A stretch of 64,000 nucleotides of DNA from Mannheimia haemolytica (GCA_900638155.1 LR134495.1:558001-622000), one strand, 5' to 3'; counted from the stretch's first letter, positions 46,872 to 59,072 are shown. Made by a program: numbers and translations. The notes: generated from the sequence alone by a model not told the origin.

Positions 46872-48386
46872 TTACTCCTTGAGTGCCGCTTCCATCACTT
46901 TTTCTTGGGTAAGATCTTGGTTAATCAAATCTGCTTTAATTTTGCCTTGGTGCATAACCAATACACGATCACTAATGCCTAAAACTTCAGGTAATTCGGA
47001 GGAGATGACGATAATTGCCATACCTTCTTTAGCTAATTGGTTGATGAGCTTATAAATTTCATATTTTGCTCCCACGTCAATGCCACGGGTTGGCTCATCT
47101 AAAATTAAGATTTTAGGGCTAAGCAATAGGCATTTTGCCAAAATCGCTTTTTGCTGATTACCGCCACTTAAGCGACCAATTGCTAATTCCGGCGAAGAAG
47201 TTTTGACTTTGAGCTTGGCAATCGACTGATTAATAATTGTTTCTTCAAGTGGTTCATTAATTACTTTTTTGCCAAAACAAAATTGCGGCAGTGAAGAGAG
47301 GGTTATATTTTTACCCACCCCCATAATGGGAATAATGCCATGTTTTTTGCGATCTTCCGCCACCATTACAATATGATTTTCAATCGCTTGCACACAATTT
47401 TTAATTTTAATCGGTTGGTTATGCAGAAAAAGATCACCTTGATATTTTCCTTGGTAAGAACCAAAAATACATTGTGCCATCTCGGTTCGCCCTGAACCGA
47501 CCAAACCAGCAACCCCTAAAATTTCACCTTGGCGTAGCACAAAATTAGCATTATCAACCCGTTTGATATGTGTATTGGTTGGGTGCCAAGCAGTTAAATT
47601 TTCAACTCGAAGGACTTCTTCACCAATATTGTGTGGCTCGTGTGGGTAGAGCGAGGTAATTTCACGCCCAACCATCATCGTAATAATATCGTCTTCACTC
47701 ATTCCCTCTGCATTGCGAGTACCAATATGTTCGCCGTCTCGAATGACACAGATTTTGTCGGAAATGGCTTTCACTTCATTCAATTTGTGTGAAATATAAA
47801 CACAAGCAATATTGTGGGCTTGTAAATCTTTAATTAAACTCAGCAGAATCTCGGTCTCTTTTTCAGTTAACGAGGCGGTGGGTTCGTCTAAAATCAACAA
47901 CCGTACCTGTTTATTCAATGCTTTGGCAATTTCAACTAACTGCTGTTGCCCTAAGCCTAGCTCTCCTACTTTGGTGTTTGGGTCAATATCCAACTGCACT
48001 TGTTCAAGTAAGGTTTTACAACGCAGATACATTTCATTGTCATCTGTTATGCCTGAATGGGTAATTTCATTACCTAAAAACATATTCTCCAAAATTGACA
48101 TATTTTTTACTAAGGTCAATTCTTGGTGAATAATCGAAATACCTTTTTCTTCAGTATCTCTAATATTTTTGGCAATCAGTTTTTCACCGGAAAAATAGAT
48201 TTCCCCTTCATACTCACCGGCAGGATAAATGCCACATAACACTTTCATTAACGTTGATTTGCCTGAACCATTTTCACCACATAAAGAAAGTATTTCACCG
48301 GTTTCAAGGGAAATTGAAATATTATTTAATGCCACAACCTCACCGAATTTTTTGGTGATGTTCTTCATTTCTAATAATTTCGCCAT
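46872..48386 (-). CDS. xylG: D-xylose ABC importer ATPase XylG
   Basis: A 504-residue double-cassette ATPase. Cassette 1: GENGSGKS Walker [12 protein letters not shown]alker B. Cassette 2: [21 protein letters not shown] signature, [13 protein letters not shown]. It energises XylFH-mediated D-xylose uptake. It is separated from xylF by a hairpin that could cut back its expression relative to the binding protein. Confidence 0.95.
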   Translation of the reverse strand: MAKLLEMKNITKKFGEVVALNNISISLETGEILSLCGENGSGKSTLMKVLCGIYPAGEYEGEIYFSGEKLIAKNIRDTEEKGISIIHQELTLVKNMSILENMFLGNEITHSGITDDNEMYLRCKTLLEQVQLDIDPNTKVGELGLGQQQLVEIAKALNKQVRLLILDEPTASLTEKETEILLSLIKDLQAHNIACVYISHKLNEVKAISDKICVIRDGEHIGTRNAEGMSEDDIITMMVGREITSLYPHEPHNIGEEVLRVENLTAWHPTNTHIKRVDNANFVLRQGEILGVAGLVGSGRTEMAQCIFGSYQGKYQGDLFLHNQPIKIKNCVQAIENHIVMVAEDRKKHGIIPIMGVGKNITLSSLPQFCFGKKVINEPLEETIINQSIAKLKVKTSSPELAIGRLSGGNQQKAILAKCLLLSPKILILDEPTRGIDVGAKYEIYKLINQLAKEGMAIIVISSELPEVLGISDRVLVMHQGKIKADLINQDLTQEKVMEAALKE

Positions 48387-48406
48387 ACTTAGCCCCTTAT
48401 TTTCAA

Positions 48407-48431
48407 AAATGGCGAGGAAACCTCGCCATTT
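48407..48431 (-). terminator. Intercistronic hairpin between xylF and xylG
   Basis: 11-bp perfect stem AAATGGCGAGG (48407-48417) / CCTCGCCATTT (48421-48431) with a 3-base loop. On the minus strand it is followed by TTGAAAAT. It is a likely attenuator or mRNA 3'-end protector giving more XylF than XylGH. Confidence 0.75.
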
Positions 48432-48448
48432 CGATAAATTAAAGTGAT

Positions 48449-49450
48449 TTATTTATATACTGCATCTTTGGTATGGAAGCCGTCTTTAATCACCGTGTCA
48501 TCAATATTTTCTTTAGTTACAACAACTGGCTCTAATAAATATGCCGGTACTTCTTTCATACCGTTATTTAATTGAGCATTGCTTTCTACTTTCTCATTTT
48601 TACCTAATACAACGGCAATTTCGGCAGCTTTGTCGGCTAAATTGGTAATTGGTTTATACACCGTCATCGTTTGCGTACCGGCAATGATACGTTTAATTGC
48701 GGCTAAATCTGCATCTTGTCCAGAAATCGCGACCTTGCCGGATAAGCCTTGAGCACTTAAAGCTTGAATTGCACCGCCTGCGGTTGCATCGTTTGAAGCT
48801 ACAACTGCATCAATATTATTTTTATTAGCAGTCAGTGCGTTTTCCATAATCTGTAATGCTTTTTCAGCAAGCCAAGAATCTACCCATTGATCGCCCACCA
48901 CTTTAATTTTTCCACTGTCAATTAACGGTTGTAGCACCTTCATTTGACCTTTACGGAACAGCTTCGCGTTATTATCTACAGGTGAACCACCCATTAGGAA
49001 ATAATTCCCCTCTGGCTTTTGCTCAACAATACTTTTAGCCTGCAATTCACCTACTTTTTCATTATCAAATGAAACATAAAAATCCACATCAGCATTGTTA
49101 ATTAAACGGTCGTAAGCAAGTACCTTAACACCTTCTTTTTTCGCCTCAGCAATCACATTGGATAACACTTCTCCGTTAAACGGAATAATCACCAATACGT
49201 CAATATCTTTATTCAACATATTCTCAATTTGTGAGATTTGTGCAGTTGCATCACCATTTGCCGATTGAACAAAGACTTTTGCTCCTAAGCTCTCCGCTTT
49301 ATTCACAAAAATATCTCGGTCTTTTTGCCAACGCTCTAAGCGTAAATCATCAATTGACATACCGATTTTCAAATCTTTAGCAACAGAAGCATTGCTGAGT
49401 GCTATTAAAGTCGCCGCAGCAACGGCTAATAATTTAGACTTAAGTTTCAT
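48449..49450 (-). CDS. xylF: D-xylose-binding periplasmic protein XylF
   Basis: A 333-residue type I periplasmic binding protein. The signal peptide ends near ALSNASVA (residue 24). The mature protein starts [20 protein letters not shown], a hallmark of XylF. Further marks are [32 protein letters not shown] and [16 protein letters not shown]. It leads the xylFGH operon, divergent from xylA. Confidence 0.95.
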   Translation of the reverse strand: MKLKSKLLAVAAATLIALSNASVAKDLKIGMSIDDLRLERWQKDRDIFVNKAESLGAKVFVQSANGDATAQISQIENMLNKDIDVLVIIPFNGEVLSNVIAEAKKEGVKVLAYDRLINNADVDFYVSFDNEKVGELQAKSIVEQKPEGNYFLMGGSPVDNNAKLFRKGQMKVLQPLIDSGKIKVVGDQWVDSWLAEKALQIMENALTANKNNIDAVVASNDATAGGAIQALSAQGLSGKVAISGQDADLAAIKRIIAGTQTMTVYKPITNLADKAAEIAVVLGKNEKVESNAQLNNGMKEVPAYLLEPVVVTKENIDDTVIKDGFHTKDAVYK

Positions 49451-49567
49451 AGTTCACCTCATTGGTTATGAAAATGTGTGAGCATCTTTTTCGCCCGTAA
49501 GCAGTCTGGGCTGATTTCAAATGAAGTTCAATTATCATATTTATTAATATCATTATGATTTTTCACT

Positions 49568-49625
49568 TTTGTGATCTATGCCACATTAACCAATAATCGA
49601 AATGAAAAAACGAAATATCGTAATT
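49568..49625. promoter_or_regulatory. Control region between xylF and xylA
   Basis: TGTGATCTATGCCACA (49570-49585) is a CRP-type site with one mismatch. Next to it, CGAAAT occurs twice in the same orientation (49598-49603 and 49611-49616), which could be half-sites for the AraC-type activator XylR. No xylR gene is in the window. Confidence 0.5.
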
Positions 49626-49694
49626 GAAGCCTTTTGATAATTCTCCGATGATGTTGGCGAAACATTATTTATCCAATTCAGAGGAGCATTGATT

Positions 49695-51014
49695 ATGTCT
49701 AACTATTTCGACAAAATCTCAAAAGTACAATATGAAGGGGCAAATTCCACCAACCCGTTTGCATTCAAACATTACAATCCAAATGAAGTGATTTTAGGCA
49801 AAACGATGGCAGAGCATCTACGTTTAGCAGTCTGTTACTGGCATACCTTCTGCTGGACTGGGAATGATATGTTCGGTGTCGGTTCTCTTGATAGAAGCTG
49901 GCAAAAAAACGGCGATTTACTGCAAGGTGCGAAACAAAAAGCGGAAATCGCCTTTGAATTTTTCCAAAAACTAGGTATTCCTTACTACTGTTTCCACGAT
50001 GTGGATGTTGCGCCAGAAGGCAACAGTTTCAAAGAATATCAGCACAATTTCAACACTATTGTGGATATTTTAGAGCAAAAACAAGCTGAAACAGGCGTGA
50101 AATTATTATGGGGTACGGCGAACTGCTTTACCAACCCTCGCTATATGTCGGGTGCTTCAACCAATCCGAATCCGGAAGTCTTTGCCTGGGCGGCGGCACA
50201 AGTCTTTACCGCAATGAACGCAACCAAACGCTTAGGTGGCGAAAATTATGTATTATGGGGCGGACGTGAAGGTTATGAAACCTTACTCAATACCGACTTA
50301 AAACGTGAGCGTGAACAAATCGGTCGCTTTATGCAGTTAGTGGTAGAGCATAAACACAAAATCGGTTTTAACGGCACTTTATTAATTGAGCCAAAACCGC
50401 AAGAACCGACCAAACATCAATATGACTACGATGTTGCCACCGTTTACGGTTTCTTAAAACAGTTTGGTCTAGAAAAAGAGATCAAAGTAAACATTGAAGC
50501 AAACCACGCAACCCTTGCAGGACATACTTTCCAACACGAAATTGCCACTGCAACAGCATTAGATATTTTCGGCTCTATCGATGCGAACCGTGGCGATCCG
50601 CAATTAGGCTGGGATACCGACCAATTCCCGAACAGCGTGGAAGAAAACACCCTTGTGATGTATGAAATCTTAAAAGCAGGCGGTTTCACGACAGGTGGTT
50701 TCAACTTTGATGCGAAAATCCGCCGCCAGAGTACCGATCCGTATGATCTATTCCACGCACACATCGGGGCGATTGATGTGTTAGCCCTTTCACTCAAACG
50801 TGCAGCGAAAATGATTGAAGACCAAGCATTGCAAAAAGTGGTGGATAACCGTTATGCAGGCTGGAACAAAGACTTAGGTCAGCAAATTCTAAACGGTAAA
50901 GCAAGTTTAGAAGAGTTAGCGAAAATTGTGGAAACCCAAAGTTTAGATCCGAAACCTGTTTCAGGCCAGCAAGAATACTTAGAAAACTTGGTAAATAGCT
51001 ATATTTACCGTTAA
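49695..51014 (+). CDS. xylA: D-xylose isomerase XylA
   Basis: A 439-residue TIM-barrel isomerase, D-xylose to D-xylulose. It has the class II length with marks [18 protein letters not shown], the catalytic His in [13 protein letters not shown], metal ligands in [15 protein letters not shown] and [12 protein letters not shown], and [20 protein letters not shown]. The ATG at 49695 has GAGGAG upstream; a TTG two codons earlier is less likely. Confidence 0.97.
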   Translation: MSNYFDKISKVQYEGANSTNPFAFKHYNPNEVILGKTMAEHLRLAVCYWHTFCWTGNDMFGVGSLDRSWQKNGDLLQGAKQKAEIAFEFFQKLGIPYYCFHDVDVAPEGNSFKEYQHNFNTIVDILEQKQAETGVKLLWGTANCFTNPRYMSGASTNPNPEVFAWAAAQVFTAMNATKRLGGENYVLWGGREGYETLLNTDLKREREQIGRFMQLVVEHKHKIGFNGTLLIEPKPQEPTKHQYDYDVATVYGFLKQFGLEKEIKVNIEANHATLAGHTFQHEIATATALDIFGSIDANRGDPQLGWDTDQFPNSVEENTLVMYEILKAGGFTTGGFNFDAKIRRQSTDPYDLFHAHIGAIDVLALSLKRAAKMIEDQALQKVVDNRYAGWNKDLGQQILNGKASLEELAKIVETQSLDPKPVSGQQEYLENLVNSYIYR

Positions 51015-51069
51015 TCTACAAGCGGTTGTTTTTTTATCAATTTTTTGCAAAGTTAAGCTCGATCTGATT

Positions 51070-51090
51070 CCCCTCTTTGCTAAAGAGGGG
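51070..51090 (+). other. Stem-loop between xylA and xylB
   Basis: CCCCTCTTT (51070-51078), GCT, AAAGAGGGG (51082-51090): a 9-bp perfect stem without a T-run. Uptake-sequence cores flank it (ACAAGCGGTT from 51018, ACCGCTTGT near 51138). It could modulate the xylA/xylB ratio. Confidence 0.5.
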
Positions 51091-51167
51091 TGATAGATCT
51101 CCAAAACTTAAAATTGCAAATGTTCCGAATAAAATGACCGCTTGTATTCAATAACAAAGGAATATTT

Positions 51168-52613
51168 ATGTACATTGGAATCGATCTCGGCACATCGGGT
51201 GTAAAAGTCGTGTTACTCGATGAAAATCAACACATTATTGCCATCACACAAAAATCACTGCCTATTTCCCGCCCGCAGCCATTATGGTCTGAACAAAATC
51301 CGCAAGATTGGTGGAATGCCACCAATGAAGCAATGTTTGAACTAGCCTCTCAACAGGATTTAAGCGGTGTCAAAGCCATCGGTTTAACAGGGCAAATGCA
51401 CGGAGCAACCTTGTTAGACAGTGCGGACAATGTGCTTTCCCCAGCTATTTTATGGAACGATGGTCGCAGTTTTGCGGAATGTGAAGAGTTAGAACAACTT
51501 GTGCCGAATAGCCGTGAAATCACAGGCAACCTGATGATGCCGGGCTTTACCGCTCCGAAGTTGCGTTGGGTTGATAAGCACCTGCCCGATATTGCCGAAA
51601 AAGTCAGCAAAGTATTGCTGCCGAAAGATTATCTCCGCTTGTTAATGAGCGGCGAATATGCCTCTGATATGTCCGATGCCTCCGGCACAATGTGGCTTGA
51701 TGTGGGTAAACGGGATTGGAACAAATCGTTACTAAACGCTTGTGGGTTAGACATTGAAAATATGCCGAAACTGTTTGAAGGCAATCAAATCACAGGTTAT
51801 TTACGCCCAACCCTTGCCGAGCAATGGAAAATGAAATCCGTGCCGATTGTGGCAGGTGGCGGTGATAATGCTGCCGGTGCAATCGGCATCGGCTTATACC
51901 AAACAGGGCAAGCGATGCTCTCGCTCGGTACATCAGGCGTTTATTTTGTGGTGAGCGATAAATTCCACGCTAATCCGCAAAAAGCGGTTCACAGTTTCTG
52001 CCACGCCTTACCAGACCGCTGGCATTTGATGTCAGTGATTTTAAGTGCCGCTTCTGCGGTGGATTGGGCGGTAAAATCATTAGGGTTTAAAGATATATCA
52101 ACCTTATTCCAACAGGTTGAAGCAAGCCAAACGGCATCTGATGCTATTTTTTTACCGTATTTATCGGGTGAGCGTACGCCGCATAACGATCCTTACGCCA
52201 AAGGCATATTCTGGGGATTAAGTCATAACGATAACCAAGTTACAATGGCAAAAGCTGTGATTGAAGGGGTAAGTTTCGCTTTAGCTGAAGGGATTGAGGT
52301 ACTCCACGAAACAGGTGTGGTTGCTGACAATATTGCATTAATTGGCGGTGGAGCAAAAAGTGCTTACTGGCGACAGCTACTTGCCGATATTAGCGGTAAA
52401 ACCTTTGAATACCGCACCGGTGGCGATGTCGGTCCTGCATTAGGGGCTGCAAAACTCGCTCAAATTGCGTTAAACCCAAATCAGGATATTGCCTCGTTCT
52501 GCCAGCCGTTACCATTAGAACAGGTTTACCAACCAACCCCTGCCCGCTATGCAGAATATCAACAAAAACGCCAAAAATTTACTGAGCTTTACCGGCGGTT
52601 GAAGGGGTTATAA
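51168..52613 (+). CDS. xylB: Xylulokinase XylB
   Basis: A 481-residue FGGY-family kinase that phosphorylates D-xylulose to xylulose-5-phosphate. Marks are GIDLGTSGVKVVLLDE (phosphate-1), GLTGQMHGATLLD, VAGGGDNAAGAIGIG, LSLGTSGVYFV and the C-terminal ALIGGGAKSAYWRQLLADI. It lies 153 bases after xylA and ends before a strong terminator. Confidence 0.96.
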   Translation: MYIGIDLGTSGVKVVLLDENQHIIAITQKSLPISRPQPLWSEQNPQDWWNATNEAMFELASQQDLSGVKAIGLTGQMHGATLLDSADNVLSPAILWNDGRSFAECEELEQLVPNSREITGNLMMPGFTAPKLRWVDKHLPDIAEKVSKVLLPKDYLRLLMSGEYASDMSDASGTMWLDVGKRDWNKSLLNACGLDIENMPKLFEGNQITGYLRPTLAEQWKMKSVPIVAGGGDNAAGAIGIGLYQTGQAMLSLGTSGVYFVVSDKFHANPQKAVHSFCHALPDRWHLMSVILSAASAVDWAVKSLGFKDISTLFQQVEASQTASDAIFLPYLSGERTPHNDPYAKGIFWGLSHNDNQVTMAKAVIEGVSFALAEGIEVLHETGVVADNIALIGGGAKSAYWRQLLADISGKTFEYRTGGDVGPALGAAKLAQIALNPNQDIASFCQPLPLEQVYQPTPARYAEYQQKRQKFTELYRRLKGL

Positions 52614-52628
52614 TTCTTGCCAACTATT

Positions 52629-52673
52629 ACAAGCGGTTGATTTTGCAGAGTTTTTGTAAAATCAACCGCTTGT
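52629..52673. terminator. 16-bp inverted uptake-sequence terminator
   Basis: ACAAGCGGTTGATTTT (52629-52644) / AAAATCAACCGCTTGT (52658-52673), a perfect 16-bp stem. It serves both convergent genes, xylB and the SMR pump gene. Confidence 0.85.
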
Positions 52674-52674
52674 A

Positions 52675-52998
52675 TCACACCTTGGAAAATAAATTAATTA
52701 CCAATACGCCAGCTAAAATTAAGGCAATACCAATTAAGCCTGCTAGGTCAATTTTCTGTCCGAAGGCAAAATAAGCGACAATGGCGGTAAGTACAATCCC
52801 TACGCCGGACCAAATAGCGTACACAATTCCAACCGGCAGGGTACGGAAGATAATCGAGAGAAAGTAAAAGGATAACCCGTACAAGGCGAGTGAGCCAATA
52901 GTCGGAACGGCTTTGGTGAAACCGTTGCTTAATTTGAGTAAATTGGTGGCAGCGATTTCGAGGCAGATGGAAATCGCAAGTAAAATCCAAACGTTCAT
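52675..52998 (-). CDS. Small multidrug resistance (SMR) transporter, EmrE-like
   Basis: A 107-residue protein with four membrane helices. The essential Glu14 is in ISICLEIAATNLLKLS. GIVYAIWSGVGIVLTAIVAY is the SMR signature and LILAGVLVINLFSKV the last helix. The family exports quaternary ammonium compounds, dyes, polyamines or guanidinium. AIWSGVG matches EmrE/QacE rather than the SugE/Gdx branch, so toxic-cation export is more likely. Confidence 0.9.
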   Translation of the reverse strand: MNVWILLAISICLEIAATNLLKLSNGFTKAVPTIGSLALYGLSFYFLSIIFRTLPVGIVYAIWSGVGIVLTAIVAYFAFGQKIDLAGLIGIALILAGVLVINLFSKV

Positions 52999-53122
52999 TG
53001 ATGACCTCTGTTGCGTAAATGCGTGCTATTTTATCCGAGTTGCAAAAAAATTTAAAAAAATCACCGCTTGTTTTTTCCTGATTAAGCTATGGTACAATCT
53101 TTTGGAAATCAGGAGGTGTGAA

Positions 53123-53665
53123 ATGGCACAGGTTTATATTGTACACGGTTATACGGCGAATGCTGATAAGCATTGGTTTCCTTGGCTGGAGCAGGAACTT
53201 GAAAAATGCGGCGTAAGCTGCGAGCGGCTGAATATGCCGGATTCAGCAAATCCGTCGTTAGATGGTTGGTTAAATCATCTTGCACAAAAGGTGGAGCTGA
53301 CCGATCAAACGGTTTTTGTCGGGCATAGTTTAGGTTGCATTGCCATTTTGAATTTTTTAGCCAAAAATTACGCCAAGATTAAAGGGGCGGTGTTTGTGTC
53401 GGGGTTCTATCAACCGGTAGAAAACTTACCCGAACTGTCTGCCTTTACCAACTATTATGCGATTTTGCCGAGCGTATCGAGCTTTCCAAGCTATGTGGTA
53501 AGTGCGTTAGATGATAAGGTCGTGAATCACCAATACAGTGATGCGTTAGCCCAACATTTGCACGCGGATTATATTCGGCTAAATCAAGGCGGGCATTTTT
53601 TGGATCGAGAAGGTGTTACCGAATTGCCGGTGGTGTTGGAGTTGGTGAAAAAGTTGCTTGCGTAA
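53123..53665 (+). CDS. RBBP9/YdeN-type serine hydrolase
   Basis: A 180-residue alpha/beta hydrolase. It begins QVYIVHGYTANADKHWFPWL. The nucleophile elbow is VFVGHSLGCIA (Ser in GHSLG), and Asp/His are likely in VVSALDDKVVNHQYS and LNQGGHFLDREG. The RBBP9/YdeN family is small and of unknown physiological substrate. The ATG at 53123 has AGGAGGT upstream. It converges on dapF across a REP pair. Confidence 0.87.
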   Translation: MAQVYIVHGYTANADKHWFPWLEQELEKCGVSCERLNMPDSANPSLDGWLNHLAQKVELTDQTVFVGHSLGCIAILNFLAKNYAKIKGAVFVSGFYQPVENLPELSAFTNYYAILPSVSSFPSYVVSALDDKVVNHQYSDALAQHLHADYIRLNQGGHFLDREGVTELPVVLELVKKLLA

Positions 53666-53674
53666 AACTGTTTT

Positions 53675-53764
53675 GGTACAAGCGAGGACGCTTGCACCAT
53701 CTATAAATTGAATTTAAACAAAAGTTATACATCAGTCTGATAGTGCCAGCGTCCACGCTGGTAC
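53675..53764. repeat. REP pair (BIME-like) between the hydrolase gene and dapF
   Basis: Unit 6: GGTACAAGCG-AGGA-CGCTTGCACC-ATC (53675-53701). Unit 7: GATAGTGCCAGCG-TCCA-CGCTGGTAC (53739-53764). The two loops are complementary (AGGA and TCCA), meaning the units point toward each other, and the cores vary between CAAGCG and CCAGCG as in the mtlA-mtlD pair. Confidence 0.85.
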
Positions 53765-53835
53765 TTTTGTATAAACCAACCCTATTTTGCAAAAAAACGG
53801 TAAAAATAAACCGCTTGTCTCCCCTATGGGAAAAC

Positions 53836-54660
53836 TTACAGTTTAATAAACCCATCATAAATATGGGTGGCATCGCCGGTCATATACAGCGGGTGCCCTA
53901 TCCCTTGCCATTCAATGATCAGCGTTCCACCGGGTAAATCCACCTGCACTTTGTTATCTAACAAGCCTTGCATAATGCCGACTGCCACCGTGCCGCACGC
54001 ACCGCTGCCACAGGCTTGGGTTTCACCTGCTCCTCGTTCATACACCCGTAATTTAACGTGGTTACGATTCACCACTTGCATAAAGCTGATGTTCGCTCGT
54101 TCAGGAAAACGCTCGTGGCTTTCCAGCAACGGTCCAAGTTCATTTACCGGGGCGGTTTTCACATCTTCCACTTGCAACACGCAGTGTGGGTTCCCCATTG
54201 AAACCACGCCACATAGCACGGTTTGTAGCTCAGTGCGTAAAATATAGTTTTTCTCAAATTTATTTGCGGTAAAAGGCACTTGCGAAGGTTCCCAAATCGG
54301 TTCGCCCATATTCACACGCACTTTGCCGTCTTCTTGCAAACTTAGCACCATTTTGCCTTTTGCGGTGCTAACGTGAATGTCTTTTTTGTTGGTTAAGCCT
54401 TTGAGCGTAACAAACCGGGCAAAACATCTCGCCCCATTGCCACATTGCGATACCTCACTGCCGTCTGCATTAAAAATACGGTAGTGAAAATCTAATTCAG
54501 GGTCGTAAGGCGGTTCAACCAATAAAAGTTGGTCGAAACCGATACCACGATGGCGATCTGAGAGCGTGCGGATCATCTCTTCAGTAAGGTAAACGTTTTG
54601 GGTTACGCCATCAACCACCATAAAATCATTGCCTAAGCCGTGCATTTTTGAAAATTGCAT
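53836..54660 (-). CDS. dapF: Diaminopimelate epimerase DapF
   Basis: A 274-residue cofactor-free racemase converting LL- to meso-diaminopimelate for lysine and peptidoglycan. The two catalytic Cys are in [13 protein letters not shown] (about residue 73) and [16 protein letters not shown] (about 217). The N-terminal [17 protein letters not shown] is typical. The length equals the H. influenzae enzyme. A purely T-rich region downstream and an independent promoter suggest monocistronic expression. Confidence 0.97.
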   Translation of the reverse strand: MQFSKMHGLGNDFMVVDGVTQNVYLTEEMIRTLSDRHRGIGFDQLLLVEPPYDPELDFHYRIFNADGSEVSQCGNGARCFARFVTLKGLTNKKDIHVSTAKGKMVLSLQEDGKVRVNMGEPIWEPSQVPFTANKFEKNYILRTELQTVLCGVVSMGNPHCVLQVEDVKTAPVNELGPLLESHERFPERANISFMQVVNRNHVKLRVYERGAGETQACGSGACGTVAVGIMQGLLDNKVQVDLPGGTLIIEWQGIGHPLYMTGDATHIYDGFIKL

Positions 54661-54808
54661 ATTTTTCCTTAATTAATTAGAAATTTTATTGATTTAGATT
54701 ATAGAGATTAGTTTTATTTATTGATATAGTACGCGCCGATTAATTTGATGAAAAATGCAGATTTTTTCAAACACAGAGTTTCATTTACTTATTTAGGAGC
54801 AAAAAATT

Positions 54809-56131
54809 ATGTCTGCGATGTTTATTATCCAATTTGCCATAGTGTTACTATGCATTTTGGTTGGCGCCCGTGTGGGTGGAATTGGATTAGGGGTGTTTGG
54901 TGGCTTGGGCTTAGCCATTCTCTCATTTGGCTTTGGTTTAAAACCTGCTGGCTTACCGATTGATGTAATGTTTATGATTATGGCGGTTGTATCGGCTGCA
55001 GCAGCCATGCAAGCAGCCGGTGGTTTGGACTATATGATCAAAATTGCCACTCGCATTTTGCGTAAAAACCCGAAATACATTACCTTTATCGCACCGCTTG
55101 TAACTTGGACATTTACCGTGCTTGCCGGTACAGGTCACGTTGCCTATTCAGTATTGCCGGTAATTGCAGAGGTGAGCCGCCACAACGGCATTCGCCCTGA
55201 ACGCCCACTCTCTATGGCAGTTATCGCCTCACAATTTGCGATTGTAGCCAGCCCGATTGCCGCGGCAGTAGTCGCAGTGGTTGCCTTCCTTGAACCGCAA
55301 GGTATTACATTGGGTAACGTATTAAGTGTGACTATTCCTGCGACCTTATTAGGCTTAGGTTTAGCTTGTGTATTTGTGAATAAAATGGGTAAGGAATTAA
55401 AAGATGACCCAAATTATCAACGCTTATTACAAGACCCTGAATATGTGAAAGAAAATCACATTACTGCCAATCCAACCGAATTACCGTTAAAACCGACTGC
55501 GAAATTATCAGTAGGCTTATTCCTATTCGGTGCATTATTAGTGGTATTAATGGGCGCAATTCCAGCTCTTCGCCCTGTGTTTGATGGTAAGCCGATGGGT
55601 ATGGCTCACACCATTGAAATCGTGATGTTAAGTATTGGTGCGTTGATTATTCTTACCTGTAAACCGGACGGCAATGAAATCACTAAAGGTTCTGTCTTCC
55701 ACGCCGGTATGCGTGCGGTAATTGCCATTTTCGGTATTGCTTGGTTAGGTGATACCTTAATGCAAGGCCATATGGATGAAGTGAAATCAATGGTGTCAGG
55801 CTTAGTTGAAACCGCACCTTGGGCATTTGCTTTCGCATTATTCGTACTTTCCGTATTGGTAAACAGCCAAGGGGCAACGGTTGCAACCTTATTCCCTGTA
55901 GCGATTGCTATCGGCATTCCTGCACCGGTGCTAATCGGGGTATTTGTGGCGGTAAACGGCTACTTCTTCATTCCGAACTACGGCCCGATTATTGCCTCGA
56001 TTGACTTCGACACCACCGGCACAACCCGTATCGGTAAATATATTTTCAACCATAGCTTTATGTTACCGGGCTTACTTAGTATGATTTTCAGTATCGGATT
56101 TGGTTTATTACTTTCCAATATCCTACTTTAA
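54809..56131 (+). CDS. Anaerobic C4-dicarboxylate transporter, DcuA/DcuB family
   Basis: A 440-residue inner membrane protein with about 10-12 hydrophobic segments. The first part, [20 protein letters not shown], and the segments [51 protein letters not shown] and [14 protein letters not shown] resemble E. coli DcuA slightly more than DcuB. The C-terminal [10 protein letters not shown] is common to both. It exchanges fumarate, aspartate or malate for succinate, mainly without oxygen. The ribosome site TTTAGGAGC precedes the ATG and a good terminator follows. No DcuS/DcuR pair is adjacent. Confidence 0.88.
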   Translation: MSAMFIIQFAIVLLCILVGARVGGIGLGVFGGLGLAILSFGFGLKPAGLPIDVMFMIMAVVSAAAAMQAAGGLDYMIKIATRILRKNPKYITFIAPLVTWTFTVLAGTGHVAYSVLPVIAEVSRHNGIRPERPLSMAVIASQFAIVASPIAAAVVAVVAFLEPQGITLGNVLSVTIPATLLGLGLACVFVNKMGKELKDDPNYQRLLQDPEYVKENHITANPTELPLKPTAKLSVGLFLFGALLVVLMGAIPALRPVFDGKPMGMAHTIEIVMLSIGALIILTCKPDGNEITKGSVFHAGMRAVIAIFGIAWLGDTLMQGHMDEVKSMVSGLVETAPWAFAFALFVLSVLVNSQGATVATLFPVAIAIGIPAPVLIGVFVAVNGYFFIPNYGPIIASIDFDTTGTTRIGKYIFNHSFMLPGLLSMIFSIGFGLLLSNILL

Positions 56132-56140
56132 TCGCTCGCA

Positions 56141-56165
56141 AAACCTCCCGCTTGGGAGGTTTTTC
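56141..56165 (+). terminator. Terminator after the dcu gene
   Basis: AAACCTCCC (56141-56149), GCTT, GGGAGGTTT (56154-56162), then TT: a 9-bp stem. Confidence 0.88.
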
Positions 56166-56178
56166 ATTTGCAAAACCT

Positions 56179-56565
56179 TCAGCAAAAACGACCGCTTGTA
56201 ACGGCTCTTGCAAGCATTACACCTATCAAAGTAAGCAAAAGCCCACCGATTAAATGTAAGCTCAGCACTGTCACAAACTGCCCCCATTTTTCTGCTAATA
56301 GTTTTTCCGTTAGTTCTAAAGAGAAACTGGAAAAGGTGGTAAAACTGCCTAAAAAACCGATGATGAACAGCAACCGCTGGCTCTCGCCTAAGTTAAACCC
56401 CATTGCGATACCAATTAACAAACAACCAAGCCAATTTGCCGCTAAAGTACCAAAGGCGAATTGGCTGAGTATCGGGTTTAGCCAAACGGCTAATTGCCAG
56501 CGGCACATAGCTCCAAGTACCGCCCCGATTGAAATCATAAGTATTGAAGACATCATTTTCCTCAT
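56179..56565 (-). CDS. crcB: Fluoride channel CrcB/Fluc
   Basis: A 128-residue inner membrane protein with four helices. It shows GAVLGAMCRWQLAVWL, LAANWLGCLLIGIAMG (conserved Asn) and GFLGSFTTFSSFSLE (the Phe-box region). Fluc dimers export fluoride. I looked upstream for a fluoride riboswitch and did not see one. The start could also be a Met three or four codons later. Divergent from glpF. Confidence 0.9.
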   Translation of the reverse strand: MRKMMSSILMISIGAVLGAMCRWQLAVWLNPILSQFAFGTLAANWLGCLLIGIAMGFNLGESQRLLFIIGFLGSFTTFSSFSLELTEKLLAEKWGQFVTVLSLHLIGGLLLTLIGVMLARAVTSGRFC

Positions 56566-56612
56566 CTAACGTTTTCTCACATCATACCTAAAAATGAGTG
56601 ATTTAGAAAAAT

Positions 56613-56632
56613 AATGTGATGGATTTCACAAA
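56613..56632 (+). promoter_or_regulatory. CRP-type site before glpF
   Basis: TGTGATGGATTTCACA (56615-56630) is a perfect TGTGA-N6-TCACA palindrome about 130 bases before glpF, consistent with catabolite activation of glycerol use. Confidence 0.78.
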
Positions 56633-56749
56633 TTTGAAACTTCCTATTTGCTTAAAAAATGCCGCTTTGGCAATATCACTCCGAAATATGTTCATATTCA
56701 AACATTTTTTCATCACTTTCCAATCATTTTCATCTTAAGGAGAAACTTT

Positions 56750-57535
56750 ATGAGCAAATCCTTACGTAATGCCTGTATTGGCGAATTTATCGGTACAGGT
56801 TTTATTCTTTTCTTTGGTGCTGGTTGTGTTGCTGCTGCTCAGGTAGCCGGTGCGAATTTCGGTTTATGGGAAATTTCCATCGTTTGGGGGCTTGGTGTTT
56901 CCATGGCAATCTACATTTCTGCCGGTATTTCCGGTGCTCACCTTAACCCTGCGGTCACTATAGCACTTGCCGCATTCTACGGCTTTGAAAAGCATAAAAT
57001 TTTGCCCTATGTCATCGCCCAAGTTGCCGGAGCGTTTTGCTCTGTCGCACTGATTTATTTTATGTATAGCGATCTCTTTACTGCCGCCGAAGCCGCTCAA
57101 GGCATTACTCGGGGCGAGACGGTCGGCTTTGCCGGTGTTTTCTCGACCTATCCAAATCCGAATATTACACTGCTCACTGCTTTCATCGTCGAATTTGCGA
57201 TTACTGCGGTGTTGATGTCCACCATTTTAGCGATTGGTGATGACAAAAACGGCTTGCCGAATAAAGCCTTAGCCGCATTACTCATCGGTTTATTGATTGC
57301 GGTAATTGGTGGAGCAACCGGCCCGTTAACCGGCTTTGCGATGAACCCGGCTCGTGATTTTGGTCCGAAACTCTTTGCTTATCTTGCCGGTTGGGGTGAA
57401 ATTGCTTTAACAGGCGGAAAAGAAATTCCGTATTTCATCATTCCGATTGTCGCTCCAATCTGTGGTGCATTATTCGGTGCTTGGGGCTATAAAAATCTTA
57501 TTCACAAAAACCTTCCGGCAAATACTCAGGAGTAA
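56750..57535 (+). CDS. glpF: Glycerol facilitator GlpF
   Basis: A 261-residue aquaglyceroporin with six helices and two half-helices. Both NPA motifs are present: SGAHLNPAVT and GFAMNPARDFGPK, the second followed by Asp, which is typical of glycerol channels. The ATG at 56750 follows AAGGAG and fits the E. coli start; a longer frame upstream is rejected. It is coupled to glpK 3 bases downstream. Confidence 0.96.
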   Translation: MSKSLRNACIGEFIGTGFILFFGAGCVAAAQVAGANFGLWEISIVWGLGVSMAIYISAGISGAHLNPAVTIALAAFYGFEKHKILPYVIAQVAGAFCSVALIYFMYSDLFTAAEAAQGITRGETVGFAGVFSTYPNPNITLLTAFIVEFAITAVLMSTILAIGDDKNGLPNKALAALLIGLLIAVIGGATGPLTGFAMNPARDFGPKLFAYLAGWGEIALTGGKEIPYFIIPIVAPICGALFGAWGYKNLIHKNLPANTQE

Positions 57536-59050
<1,515 letters not shown>

Positions 59051-59072
59051 AACTCAACCTGTGCATAAACAG

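Noticed and set aside
56566..56749. Fluoride riboswitch near crcB
   Set aside because: The conserved crcB-motif elements are not visible. The clear element in the gap is a CRP site for glpF.
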